Part shown: positions 53,840 to 62,051 of the stretch, in pieces | How the letters are laid out: every line of letters begins with the position of its first letter | How positions within the stretch are numbered: the first letter of the stretch is position 1 | Source: Bacteriovorax sp. Seq25_V | GTDB taxonomy: Bacteria; Bdellovibrionota; Bacteriovoracia; Bacteriovoracales; Bacteriovoracaceae | Direction of reading: 5' to 3' | NCBI RefSeq assembly: GCF_000447795.1 | Contig: NZ_AUNI01000020.1 | Span: forward strand, 310,001-374,000 | Length of the DNA: 64,000 nucleotides | The notes under the pieces: model-generated | Seen by the model: only the letters and a program-made list of their open reading frames with translations | The model's database searches: none | Told to the model about the DNA's origin: nothing | Made by a program: the position numbers and the translations under genes

Positions 53840-54343
53840 TTATAAACCTAAACTAGACATTAGATCATCAATTGAACTTTGATCAAGTACGCTATCATCT
53901 TTGTATGCTACAGAAGACCTTTCGATATTCTTAAATTTATCTTGTAGCCATTTAAGTCTCGTCACAAAAGCTTGTGTATTCATAGACTTTAGACCATTAT
54001 CATTTCCAGTTTTTAGCTGATCTACCATTCGTCCCAGAAGGTCATGAGCGTCGAAAAGAATTGCTACAACGACTTCAAGTAGGGCATGATCTCTAATCTG
54101 GCTTGACTTATAACCAATGGCCTTTCCAAGATCGCAGAAAGTTGCGATTTCATCAGCTCCAATTGATTTAGCCGCACCCATGATACGATCGATCACTTGT
54201 CCAAACTGTTCGAGTTTTGCTGTTTTCGTTGGATCTTCTTCGAGTTCTTCAAGACAGGCTTCAAGCTCATCAAGAAGTTCTAATGATTCATCACAAAACT
54301 CAATAATAATTTCCTTCATTGAAGGATCGTCTATAAGGCCCAT
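53840..54343 (-). CDS. Degenerate HPt-domain protein
   Basis: 167 aa. Helical. The N-terminal ~105 residues match a CheA/HPt four-helix bundle (FCDESLELLDELEACLEELE, then QVIDRIMGAAKSIGADEIATFC). In HPt domains the second helix has H-x-x-K-G with the phospho-accepting His; here the aligned residues are D and M, so it cannot accept phosphate in the usual way. It may act as a docking or sequestering partner of CheY. Sits between cheX and cheY, 8 bp from the latter. Confidence 0.75.
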   Translation of the reverse strand: MGLIDDPSMKEIIIEFCDESLELLDELEACLEELEEDPTKTAKLEQFGQVIDRIMGAAKSIGADEIATFCDLGKAIGYKSSQIRDHALLEVVVAILFDAHDLLGRMVDQLKTGNDNGLKSMNTQAFVTRLKWLQDKFKNIERSSVAYKDDSVLDQSSIDDLMSSLGL

Positions 54344-54351
54344 AGTTATCC

Positions 54352-54750
54352 TTACTTATTAAAAATTTTATCAATCTTTTCTTTAAGTACTTGCGCCGAG
54401 AAAGGCTTTACAATGAAGTTACTTACTCCGGCCTTTACTGCGATAACAACGTTACCTTGTTCAGCTTCTGCCGTAATCATAAGAAATGGTAGTTTCTTAT
54501 ACTCTTCAGATGCTCTTAATTTCTTTAGTAAATCAAGACCTGTTAACTGTGGCATGTTCCAGTCTGAAACGATAAACTCATACGGTTCACCAACTTCAGT
54601 TGCTTTTTCGATCATTGGTAGGGCCGTTGCACCATCGTCGGCTTCAGTGATATTCGTAAAACCAATTTGACCAAGCATGTTCTTGATAATTTTTCTCATC
54701 GTTGCCATATCATCAATAACTAAAATTTTCATGTTCGCTTTTAGCGCCAT
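54352..54750 (-). CDS. cheY: CheY-type response regulator
   Basis: 132 aa stand-alone receiver. All active-site residues are present: the acidic pair in LVIDDMATMR, the phosphorylation Asp in VSDWNMPQLTGLDLL, the Thr in MITAEAEQG, and the Lys in IVKPFSA. Length and the 'SDWNMP' form match flagellar-motor CheY. Expected to be dephosphorylated by the neighbouring CheX. It is the only member of the operon with a complete receiver. Confidence 0.93.
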   Translation of the reverse strand: MALKANMKILVIDDMATMRKIIKNMLGQIGFTNITEADDGATALPMIEKATEVGEPYEFIVSDWNMPQLTGLDLLKKLRASEEYKKLPFLMITAEAEQGNVVIAVKAGVSNFIVKPFSAQVLKEKIDKIFNK

Positions 54751-54761
54751 TTCTCTTCTCC

Positions 54762-55811
54762 TTAAGCAGCTTCACTTATATTTTCAGTACTTATTAAGTT
54801 TATTAGGTTTTCATATATTTTATCGCCAAACTCGAATTCAAGTCCAGCGCTAAAGGTTTTATTTTTCATTCTTTGAATAACTGAGCGAATTGGTAGCTTA
54901 GAACCTGTGATTTCACCTTCTGAATATTCTAAAATATGAGATACTGCACCTAAAATGAGTGCCATTGTATCGATAAATTCACTATGTTTTTGTCTGGGAT
55001 ACCCAGAACCATCATAGCGCTCATGATGTTGAAAGATAATATTCTTGCACCTTTCACTGATTTCAATCCCACTTTTTAGTAGGAGATGGTGAGAATAGCC
55101 AGGATGTTTTTTAATCTTATCCTTTTCTTTATCAGAAAGCTCGTTAGTTGGTCTGTGTGATAGTGAGTGATCAAGTTGCGTATATCCGAGATGAGCAAAA
55201 AATGCAGCACATACGATATCTGCCAACGTTTCTTGGTCATTCATATTCATATTTTTCGCCAAATAATAAGATATAGCCACAATTCGGTTGGTTCTATTGT
55301 CTTCCGTCAACAATTCTTCTGCCAAGTATCCGGCCAGAGAAACAGTGTGTGAGATATTTAGCTGAAATATTTCTATTTCTTTTTTGGCACTTAAAATCAT
55401 TGGTAAAAATGAATCCGCATCAATACAATTATTCATTCCTGATTTTAGGTCATACTTTGGAATTTCACCACTTTCTGATTCATATTCTTCTAGTGCTAAT
55501 GCCTTGAGTTTCTCATTTCTCTTAATTTCTATTTCTGATAGCTCTCTAGCCTGAAGGGAGGGAACTTCACTTTCATCAATCTCTACAGAATGAAGAAAAG
55601 TTCTTTTCTGTTTTTTATCGACAGCAAGGGAGCCACCTTTTTCAGTGATAAATGAAATAAACTCTCTATGATCATCTGTTAATGGGCTATTTGCATATAA
55701 GAATACATTGTATAATTTTGATTGTGGATTATAGACATAGAGGTGAAAAGGGAAGAGCTGTCCTTCTCTAAGCATGTCGACTGTGATATTAAAATACTCT
55801 TGTGTCTTCAT
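54762..55811 (-). CDS. Degenerate HD-GYP domain protein
   Basis: 349 aa. The N-terminal ~130 residues have a PilZ-like or DUF3391-like alpha/beta pattern. From about 145 an HD-GYP core follows. Its HHERYDGSGYP motif is intact and the central KKHPGYSHHLL is present. The HD pair is lost: the expected L-H-D-I-G-K reads F-A-H-L-G-Y, and the later Asp of V-A-D reads V-S-H. Loss of metal ligands argues against c-di-GMP hydrolysis and for a binding role. Its first base is also the last base of the scaffold gene's stop codon. Confidence 0.82.
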   Translation of the reverse strand: MKTQEYFNITVDMLREGQLFPFHLYVYNPQSKLYNVFLYANSPLTDDHREFISFITEKGGSLAVDKKQKRTFLHSVEIDESEVPSLQARELSEIEIKRNEKLKALALEEYESESGEIPKYDLKSGMNNCIDADSFLPMILSAKKEIEIFQLNISHTVSLAGYLAEELLTEDNRTNRIVAISYYLAKNMNMNDQETLADIVCAAFFAHLGYTQLDHSLSHRPTNELSDKEKDKIKKHPGYSHHLLLKSGIEISERCKNIIFQHHERYDGSGYPRQKHSEFIDTMALILGAVSHILEYSEGEITGSKLPIRSVIQRMKNKTFSAGLEFEFGDKIYENLINLISTENISEAA

Positions 55812-58585
55812 TAACTTGCCTTTTTAAAGAATTTACCAAATATTGATTTGATGATTCCTTCTTCCTCATTATTATTTTGTGAACTTATTGCTTTTGGTTT
55901 ATTGTATTCCCCAGTGAGTCCAGCCTTGTGAGATTCCTCGAGGAAAATACCACGTGTAGTTTCAAAAATTACTTCGATTGATTTAGAGATATCTTCTTTA
56001 GGAGAGTTCTCAAAATAGCAAGTAATATAACCAAGTTTGTTAGCACCTTCATAAATAGGGAAGAAAAACAAATTCTCCTCAGTGTTAAATTTCTCATTTT
56101 CCCACTTTGGTAGATTCATCAAATCCCATTCATCTTTATGTGTTTCTTCTTTATCGGTAATTTTCTCTAGTACATTTTCTTTAGATTGGTAAATTTTTTC
56201 AAATTTTCCATTAGCTTTATTTAAAGAGTAGAAAGTCGAATACCCTTGATACTTATTTTTGATTGAGTCAGTAATAAACTTAAAAAGATCCTCTTTGTTT
56301 AAGTTCTTGTCGCTATAGAGGTTTAGTACTTTAATCGCAATTTCAATTCCATTAGACTTTGGAGTGTAAATGGTCTCCTCTTCTTTATCCACCTTGTTCT
56401 TTAAAGCAACAATCTCAGCTTCTGAAAGAGAGTCGAGATAATCATCTTCATAAATACCTCTCAGAAACTCTTTGTCTGCGTTCTCACTATAGTATTTAGG
56501 CCCTTCTGATTTTTTACCACTGGAGGATCTATTAATAGTAATTGCTTCAAATTCTGAATGTAGCTTTCTATAATCAATTGTTTGTTCACCAAGATCAACT
56601 TTTTCTTTGAAAGTGATATCTAGCTGAGATTTATTCTTCTTTTCTTGACCATAATTTTCAGTTCCATCTTTTTTCTTATTAATGTCCCAGTCGTATTCTT
56701 GATGCTTGATCCCTTTTCTTGAATCAAGATTTGTTTCTATTCTTTCTGTGTGCGCGGAATACTTTTTTGCATCTTGTTCATGCTCGAGATCAAGATCCAT
56801 GCTTGAGTTTCTGCGACCAAAATCTTTTTCGGTAGAACTTTTCTTATTGGCCTCTTTTTCACTCTCTTCACTGTCAAAGGCCAGGTCGAGATCTTTTTCT
56901 TTCTTTACGCTAGAAAAGTCATCCTCATCCTCTGATATGCTTTTATCATCTCTTGTGCTACTGTCATTTTCTAGCTTGAGGTTAATTCCTGCTCGAGAGT
57001 TTTCTTGATCGTCTTTATCTTCTTCAAGATCAAGGCCTTCTTCTCGTTCTTTATCTGTTTGAAGTTTTAATTTCGTGCCATAGAGGTCACTCTCATCTTC
57101 ATCATCATTTTCAAGATCAAGACCCTTCTCAAGATCGAGGTGAGTGTGATCAGATTCCTCATCTTCATCTGCTGATATATCATTGCTGTTTCGAGCGTCA
57201 ATTTCCTCTTCTTCGATTACAGTAACAGTTTTTGAGACATTTCCGCGTATATAGTTATCAATCTCATTATCATTTTTCTTTTGGTCTTCTTCGTCTTCTT
57301 CAAAGCCTAAGTCGATATCATTCTTGCCTTCATGTTCAGCACGACGTTTTTCGTTTGTATGTTCAGAATCTTCACTTTCACTTTCTCTTTCTCTATCAAG
57401 CTTCAACTCTGCTTGTGTTTTGATGCTTTTCTCTTCTTCATCGTCAAGATCTAGCATCGTTTCTGATGATTTGTTCCTTTTTCCGTAAAGGTCGTCATCA
57501 TCTGTGTGCTGCGATGATTCTTCTAATTCAGAATCATTTTCAGCTGATAAATCGAGTCCAAACTCTAATTCAGTTTTGTTCTTTCTGCGTTCCTCGAGTT
57601 CTTCTTCCTCTTTTGATAAGTCTTTATCATCTTCATCAAAATTCATATCAAGCATGCTACTGTTGAGTTTTCCCTTGTAGTACTTATCATCAGCCTTTGC
57701 TTTATCCTTATCTTCTTTTTCTCTTCCTGTTTTATCTTCTCCGGTCTCTAGTGTTAGAGAGCTTTTCTTTGATGGATTTCCATACTCATCATATTCCATC
57801 TCGTTAGATCGACGTTCCTTTGTTGGTTCTTCAAAGTCTAGTGTCACTTCATTTTTATCTTTCTTTTTACTTCTTAGGTATGAGTCGAGATAACTACCTT
57901 CACTCATTTCTTTATCTTTTTCTTTGTCTTCGTCAAAAGCTAAGTCTGTATTGTGAACTTTTCCTTCCCATTCTGTTTCAATCTTTCCTTCTTTATAACC
58001 AGGCCTATTTTCTTCGCTCTCATCAGCATCAATTTCTAGTTCTGTGCCAAGTTTTCCTCGAAGGTTGTAATCAATATGATTATCACTTTCAGAAATAATT
58101 CCTTTTTCTACACGTTGTTTTTGTTTTGTATCAGTACCTTCATCTTCACTATGAGCAAATTTAACTTCCTCATTTTGTTCTTCGTCTTCTTCACCTGCTA
58201 CAACAATAGAGCGTAGTAGAAGTTTAACTTTATAAAGAAGAGTCTTTGGTGGTACAGGTTCTACTACACATTCAGTAAGGCCAATCTTAGAAAACTTATC
58301 AAGTGTCTTTCTAGGAATTGATTTTGCTGATAGAAGAATTACTTTTGAATTTAATTTATGTATAGCTCTTCTGTTTGGTTGAAGAACTGAAGCACATTTT
58401 TTTGGATTAGAAAATATTGTTAGAGACTGTCCAATTGTCGGAAGTAATTGGGATACTTCCATTACATCGTCTACTTCATAAATTTCAACTCCATCCTCAT
58501 CGGCTGTTTCCGCAATGACTTCTTTCAGCTTCTTCAAAGAATCTGATAAGGGATGGACGAATATTAATGGTTTTGTGCCGCTCAT
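55811..58585 (-). CDS. Large acidic repeat protein with pseudo-receiver and C-terminal domain
   Basis: 924 aa. Residues 1-128 look like a receiver fold (KPLIFVHPL start, EPVPPKTLLYKVKLLLRSI end), but the Asp cluster is missing and the conserved Lys of 'KP' is Glu, so it is a pseudo-receiver. Residues about 170-665 are highly charged and built of about 16 degenerate units of 25-35 aa with a core close to Y-x-x-G-K-x-x-x-x-L-D-L-E-x-D-E. Residues about 745-900 form a globular alpha/beta domain that could be GAF-like. The transcript is almost leaderless from a perfect sigma-28 promoter. No homologue was recognised; a scaffold role is inferred. Confidence 0.8.
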   Translation of the reverse strand: MSGTKPLIFVHPLSDSLKKLKEVIAETADEDGVEIYEVDDVMEVSQLLPTIGQSLTIFSNPKKCASVLQPNRRAIHKLNSKVILLSAKSIPRKTLDKFSKIGLTECVVEPVPPKTLLYKVKLLLRSIVVAGEEDEEQNEEVKFAHSEDEGTDTKQKQRVEKGIISESDNHIDYNLRGKLGTELEIDADESEENRPGYKEGKIETEWEGKVHNTDLAFDEDKEKDKEMSEGSYLDSYLRSKKKDKNEVTLDFEEPTKERRSNEMEYDEYGNPSKKSSLTLETGEDKTGREKEDKDKAKADDKYYKGKLNSSMLDMNFDEDDKDLSKEEEELEERRKNKTELEFGLDLSAENDSELEESSQHTDDDDLYGKRNKSSETMLDLDDEEEKSIKTQAELKLDRERESESEDSEHTNEKRRAEHEGKNDIDLGFEEDEEDQKKNDNEIDNYIRGNVSKTVTVIEEEEIDARNSNDISADEDEESDHTHLDLEKGLDLENDDEDESDLYGTKLKLQTDKEREEGLDLEEDKDDQENSRAGINLKLENDSSTRDDKSISEDEDDFSSVKKEKDLDLAFDSEESEKEANKKSSTEKDFGRRNSSMDLDLEHEQDAKKYSAHTERIETNLDSRKGIKHQEYDWDINKKKDGTENYGQEKKNKSQLDITFKEKVDLGEQTIDYRKLHSEFEAITINRSSSGKKSEGPKYYSENADKEFLRGIYEDDYLDSLSEAEIVALKNKVDKEEETIYTPKSNGIEIAIKVLNLYSDKNLNKEDLFKFITDSIKNKYQGYSTFYSLNKANGKFEKIYQSKENVLEKITDKEETHKDEWDLMNLPKWENEKFNTEENLFFFPIYEGANKLGYITCYFENSPKEDISKSIEVIFETTRGIFLEESHKAGLTGEYNKPKAISSQNNNEEEGIIKSIFGKFFKKAS

Positions 58586-58596
58586 AGTGCTTTTTT

Positions 58597-58623
58597 TATC
58601 GGCACAAAAGCTTGTTTTTTTAA
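58597..58623 (-). promoter_or_regulatory. Perfect sigma-28 promoter of the signalling operon
   Basis: On the minus strand TAAA, 15 bp, GCCGATAA, the exact FliA consensus. The predicted transcription start (about 58590) is only about 5 bp from the ATG at 58585, and no Shine-Dalgarno sequence is present. Confidence 0.8.
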
Positions 58624-58683
58624 GTTTTTTAATAGCAGATAAATATTGTCCAACATTATTTTTAAAATTTTTTAACTTTGTGC

Positions 58684-58710
58684 TAAAGCTTATAAAAGTA
58701 CTGCCGAAAA
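58684..58710 (+). promoter_or_regulatory. Sigma-28 promoter of flagellin
   Basis: TAAA, 15 bp, GCCGAAAA; one mismatch in the -10 box. About 125 bp of leader follow before the flagellin ATG. Confidence 0.8.
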
Positions 58711-58721
58711 ATATTCATGAA

Positions 58722-58803
58722 TGGTCGGCATGACCAGTAACTTTTAACTAACAAAAAAGGTTATTAAGAGCAGTAAGCTCATTGGACATACAAGGTTGTA
58801 TGT
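58722..58803 (+). promoter_or_regulatory. Structured flagellin 5' leader
   Basis: Three small hairpins: TGGTC/GACCA (58722-58736), GAGC/GCTC (58768-58780) and the perfect ACATACAA/TTGTATGT (58786-58803). They could stabilise the mRNA or mediate regulation. Confidence 0.5.
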
Positions 58804-58842
58804 ACTAACTCCAGCACGGGGAAAGTGATCAAGGAGGCATCA

Positions 58843-59676
58843 ATGGGTTTACGTATCAACACGAATGTTACATCTCTAGCAGCACAAAGAACACTTGGAA
58901 ACAACAGCGCTGATCAAGCACAAACACTAGGTAAGTTATCTTCTGGTACAAGAATTGTACGTTCAGCAGATGACGCAGCAGGTTTAGCGATTTCTGAGAA
59001 GTTAAAGGCGCAAGTTAGATCAACAAATCAAGCAGAAAGAAACGCGAATGACGGTATTTCAATGATTCAAACTGCAGAAGGTGGTTTAAATGAAATTTCG
59101 AACATTCTTATTAGACTAAGAGAACTTTCAGTTCAGTCAGCTTCGGATACTGTAGGAGATACAGAGAGAAAGTTTACTGATCTTGAGTATCAAAACCTTA
59201 AGCAAGAAGTAGAGCGTATTTCGCAAGTTACTGAATTTAACGGTAAGAAACTTCTAAATGGAGAAGGTGATACTTATGATTTCCAAATTGGTATCAATAA
59301 CGACGCTTTCCAAGATAGAATTTCTTTTGATACACAACTTCTAAACTCATCAATTGGAAGTCTTGGTGTTGATGGTCTTGCGGTTTCAACAAAGGAAGAC
59401 GCACAAAATGGTCTTGCAGCAATTGACAATGCAATTCAACAAGTATCAGGACAAAGAGCGGAGCTAGGAGCGAAGCAGAACAGATTAACTTCAACTGTTC
59501 AAAATTTACAGATTAGTTCTGAAAACTTATCTGCAGCTAACTCTCGTATCAGAGATACTGATTATGCTTCAGAAACAGCTAAGAAGACTAAGCTTGATAT
59601 TCTTACAAATGCTGGTACTTCGGTTCTTGCTCAATCAAATGCACAAGGACAACAAGCACTAAAACTTATTGGTTAA
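58843..59676 (+). CDS. fliC: Flagellin
   Basis: 277 aa from the ATG at 58843, chosen because AAGGAGG lies 5 bp upstream; a longer frame is discarded. Short flagellin with the conserved D0/D1 N-terminus (MGLRINTNVTSLAAQRTL, then RIVRSADDAAGLAISEKLKAQ) and C-terminus (SRIRDTDYASETAKKTK...NAQGQQALKLIG), and almost no variable D2/D3 centre. Likely one of several flagellins forming the filament, secreted by the flagellar export apparatus. Expressed from the sigma-28 promoter at 58684-58710; strong terminator after it. Back to back with the signalling operon. Confidence 0.96.
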   Translation: MGLRINTNVTSLAAQRTLGNNSADQAQTLGKLSSGTRIVRSADDAAGLAISEKLKAQVRSTNQAERNANDGISMIQTAEGGLNEISNILIRLRELSVQSASDTVGDTERKFTDLEYQNLKQEVERISQVTEFNGKKLLNGEGDTYDFQIGINNDAFQDRISFDTQLLNSSIGSLGVDGLAVSTKEDAQNGLAAIDNAIQQVSGQRAELGAKQNRLTSTVQNLQISSENLSAANSRIRDTDYASETAKKTKLDILTNAGTSVLAQSNAQGQQALKLIG

Positions 59677-59709
59677 TTAAATCAATACTTAAACTTTTTA
59701 AAAGGTATC

Positions 59710-59736
59710 GGCCCCGAGAATTCGGGGCCTTTTTTT
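59710..59736 (+). terminator. Terminator of flagellin
   Basis: Perfect 8-bp stem GGCCCCGA / TCGGGGCC, loop GAAT, seven T. Confidence 0.95.
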
Positions 59737-59945
59737 ATGTGTGCAACTAAAAATTCTCAATTTTAAATTCTGTTTAGAACTGTAAGTTTCTTTTAACACT
59801 TCGATTCAATCATTTGTCTAGCTTAAGCCTTTGTATTCATAGAACTAGTTCAGTTAAATAGTAAATTTTATATTTTTTAAGTTTGTTAACCTATGGGTTG
59901 ATTCGATAATGTTGATATAAATCAGGAAATTGTCGGAGTAACATC

Positions 59946-61520
59946 ATGCTTAAGAAAAGAAAGCTTAGCTTAAATGCAAAAATTTTGAATATGGCCTTGA
60001 TTCCTTTTATCTTGTTTCTTCTCGCTTTTATGTATTATGGATATAACTCAACTAGAAAGGCACTGATTCTCGAGAAGAAAAATACTATTCATGACGTTAC
60101 AACGACAGTGATCGCGCAATTTAAATCACTTGAAGAAAAAGTTTTAAGTGGGGAGATTTCTGAGGCGCAGGCTAAGGTTATTGCTAAGCACTTTGTTAAA
60201 ACCATTCGCTATGGGCGTGATGGAGATGACTATTTATGGATTAATGATTTAACACCATTTATGGTGGCCCACCCTTCGAAAGCTTTAGAAGGGACGGATG
60301 TTACAAAATTTGTAGATAAAAAAGGAAAACCATTATTTCTTGATATTGTTAAACTCGTTAAAGAGCAAAACAATGGTTATATTTATTATTCTTGGATTTC
60401 TAAATCAGATAAGAATAAATTTGTTGATAAGCTCTCATATGTCGAACTATATAAGCCATGGGGATGGGTTGTTGGTACAGGTATTTATCTTGAAGATGTT
60501 GAAGCATATATTTTAAAAACATTCTTGCAACAAATTATTTTTGGAGTTATTGGAATTACTCTTATGGGAATATTCTTTTTCATCATCTTGAAAAAAGGAG
60601 TTTCAAATCCACTTCTTCAAATGGCACAACGACTTAGAGAATCGTCAAAGAATGTAACGAAAGGCTCAGAAGATACTTTTGAAACATCAGATATTCTTTC
60701 AAAAGCGACTACTGAGCAGGCCGCGAGCTTACAAGAAACAGTTGCCTCTGTTGATGAGATATCTTCTATGATTGGCAGAAATAGTGATTTTGCTGAGCAA
60801 TCGAAAATGACAAGTGATGCTTCTCAACAACATGCTATTCAGGGTAAACAAACTGTCGACCAAATGGTTCAAACAATAGAGATGATTGGTAAGCATAATA
60901 ACGAGGCCATGGAGCAGATGGAATCGAGTAATCAAAAAATTGCAGGCATTTTAAGTATTATCAAAAATATCGAAGACAAGACTAAGGTTATTAACGATAT
61001 TGTTTTCCAGACAAAACTTCTATCATTTAACGCTTCTGTCGAAGCAGCTCGTGCTGGTGAAAGTGGAAAAGGTTTTGCTGTTGTTGCTGAAGAAGTCGGA
61101 AATCTGGCCAATATGTCAGGTAAGGCGAGTGATGAGATTAAGCAACTTTTAGATGAATCAATCAAAAGTGTAGAGTTGATTGTTAGTGATACTTCTTCAA
61201 TGGTTAAGAATGTTATTGACCAAGGTAAGAGTACTGTCGAAGCTGGGAAGGCCAAGGCCGTGCAATGTAAGGAAGTTCTAGATGAGATCGTTAAAAATGT
61301 AGATGAAGTAAATATCAAGATTTCAGAAATTGCGAGTGCTTGTCGTGAACAGTCTCAGGGTGTTAACGAAATCACTAATGCGATGAGATTACTTGATGAT
61401 GTTACGAGTCAAAATAATAATGCTGCAAGTATTGCGGCTAGAAATGCTCAAGAATTAAAAGCTGAGGCAAATAATTTAGATCAGGTCGTTGATCAAGTAC
61501 TAACACTAGTTGAGGGGTAG
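59946..61520 (+). CDS. Methyl-accepting chemotaxis protein with a Cache sensor
   Basis: 524 aa. Helix at about 12-32, periplasmic single Cache domain 35-185 (RYGRDGDDYLWINDLTPFMVAHP and WGWVVGTGIYLEDVE are typical), second helix 190-215, then a cytoplasmic signalling domain with the hairpin tip IVFQTKLLSFNASVEAARAGE and GFAVVAEEVGNLA. The tip reads K-L-L-S instead of the common N-L-L-A. No C-terminal tether pentapeptide. GGAG ribosome binding site. The ligand is unknown. Adjacent flagellin and CheY/CheX genes put it in a motility neighbourhood. Confidence 0.93.
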   Translation: MLKKRKLSLNAKILNMALIPFILFLLAFMYYGYNSTRKALILEKKNTIHDVTTTVIAQFKSLEEKVLSGEISEAQAKVIAKHFVKTIRYGRDGDDYLWINDLTPFMVAHPSKALEGTDVTKFVDKKGKPLFLDIVKLVKEQNNGYIYYSWISKSDKNKFVDKLSYVELYKPWGWVVGTGIYLEDVEAYILKTFLQQIIFGVIGITLMGIFFFIILKKGVSNPLLQMAQRLRESSKNVTKGSEDTFETSDILSKATTEQAASLQETVASVDEISSMIGRNSDFAEQSKMTSDASQQHAIQGKQTVDQMVQTIEMIGKHNNEAMEQMESSNQKIAGILSIIKNIEDKTKVINDIVFQTKLLSFNASVEAARAGESGKGFAVVAEEVGNLANMSGKASDEIKQLLDESIKSVELIVSDTSSMVKNVIDQGKSTVEAGKAKAVQCKEVLDEIVKNVDEVNIKISEIASACREQSQGVNEITNAMRLLDDVTSQNNNAASIAARNAQELKAEANNLDQVVDQVLTLVEG

Positions 61521-61523
61521 TTC

Positions 61524-61931
61524 TTAATCGATGGACTTAACAATGACTCCATTCTCTTTCAAGAGTTTGGTAAAAACACCATCTCCTTCGATTAAGTTTC
61601 CAGTGAAGGTTCCATCATAGATTTTCCCACAACCACACATTGGGGACTTACTTTTTAGTAAGGCCTCCGTGGCATTAGAAAGCTTTGCTATTTTAAGGGC
61701 CTGCTCAGCTCCTAAGTTATATTTATTTGTTACATCTTTCCCGTCACGTGTAATTATTTTTTTTTCGATGAGTTCTGCAGGTGTTCTTGGAGTAGGTAAA
61801 CCTCCGAGCTGTTCCGGACAGACTGGAATGGCCTCACCTCTTTCAACAATTTCAATGATTTCTGCCCTTTCTTGAGATTTGCAATCGTATCGACACTCAA
61901 CTCCAGCAAGGCAGGCGCTTACTATTTTCAT
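61524..61931 (-). CDS. DUF523 (TudS-like) protein
   Basis: 135 aa, the family's length. SACLAGVECRYDCKS, PVCPEQLGGLPTPRTPAE and SPMCGCGKIYDG hold the conserved Cys that bind a [4Fe-4S] cluster in TudS, a desulfidase acting on thiouracil. TudS function is known for one branch; whether this one shares it is inferred. Cytoplasmic. Convergent with the chemoreceptor gene (3 bp between stops). Confidence 0.88.
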   Translation of the reverse strand: MKIVSACLAGVECRYDCKSQERAEIIEIVERGEAIPVCPEQLGGLPTPRTPAELIEKKIITRDGKDVTNKYNLGAEQALKIAKLSNATEALLKSKSPMCGCGKIYDGTFTGNLIEGDGVFTKLLKENGVIVKSID

Positions 61932-62051
61932 TTGTGCAACTTACCATATTTACGCATAGTCTCAAGGCATTCTAAATTTTTTTCACTACAATTATATGCA
62001 CATTGTTAAATAAATTTAGGTGTGTTACAAGTTTCTCAACACGGGGACACA

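Noticed and set aside
59884-59914. Possible sigma-28 promoter before the chemoreceptor gene (TTCGATAA)
   Set aside because: The -10 box matches only six of eight positions and no TAAA lies at 15-bp spacing; spacing to the nearest TAAG is too long.
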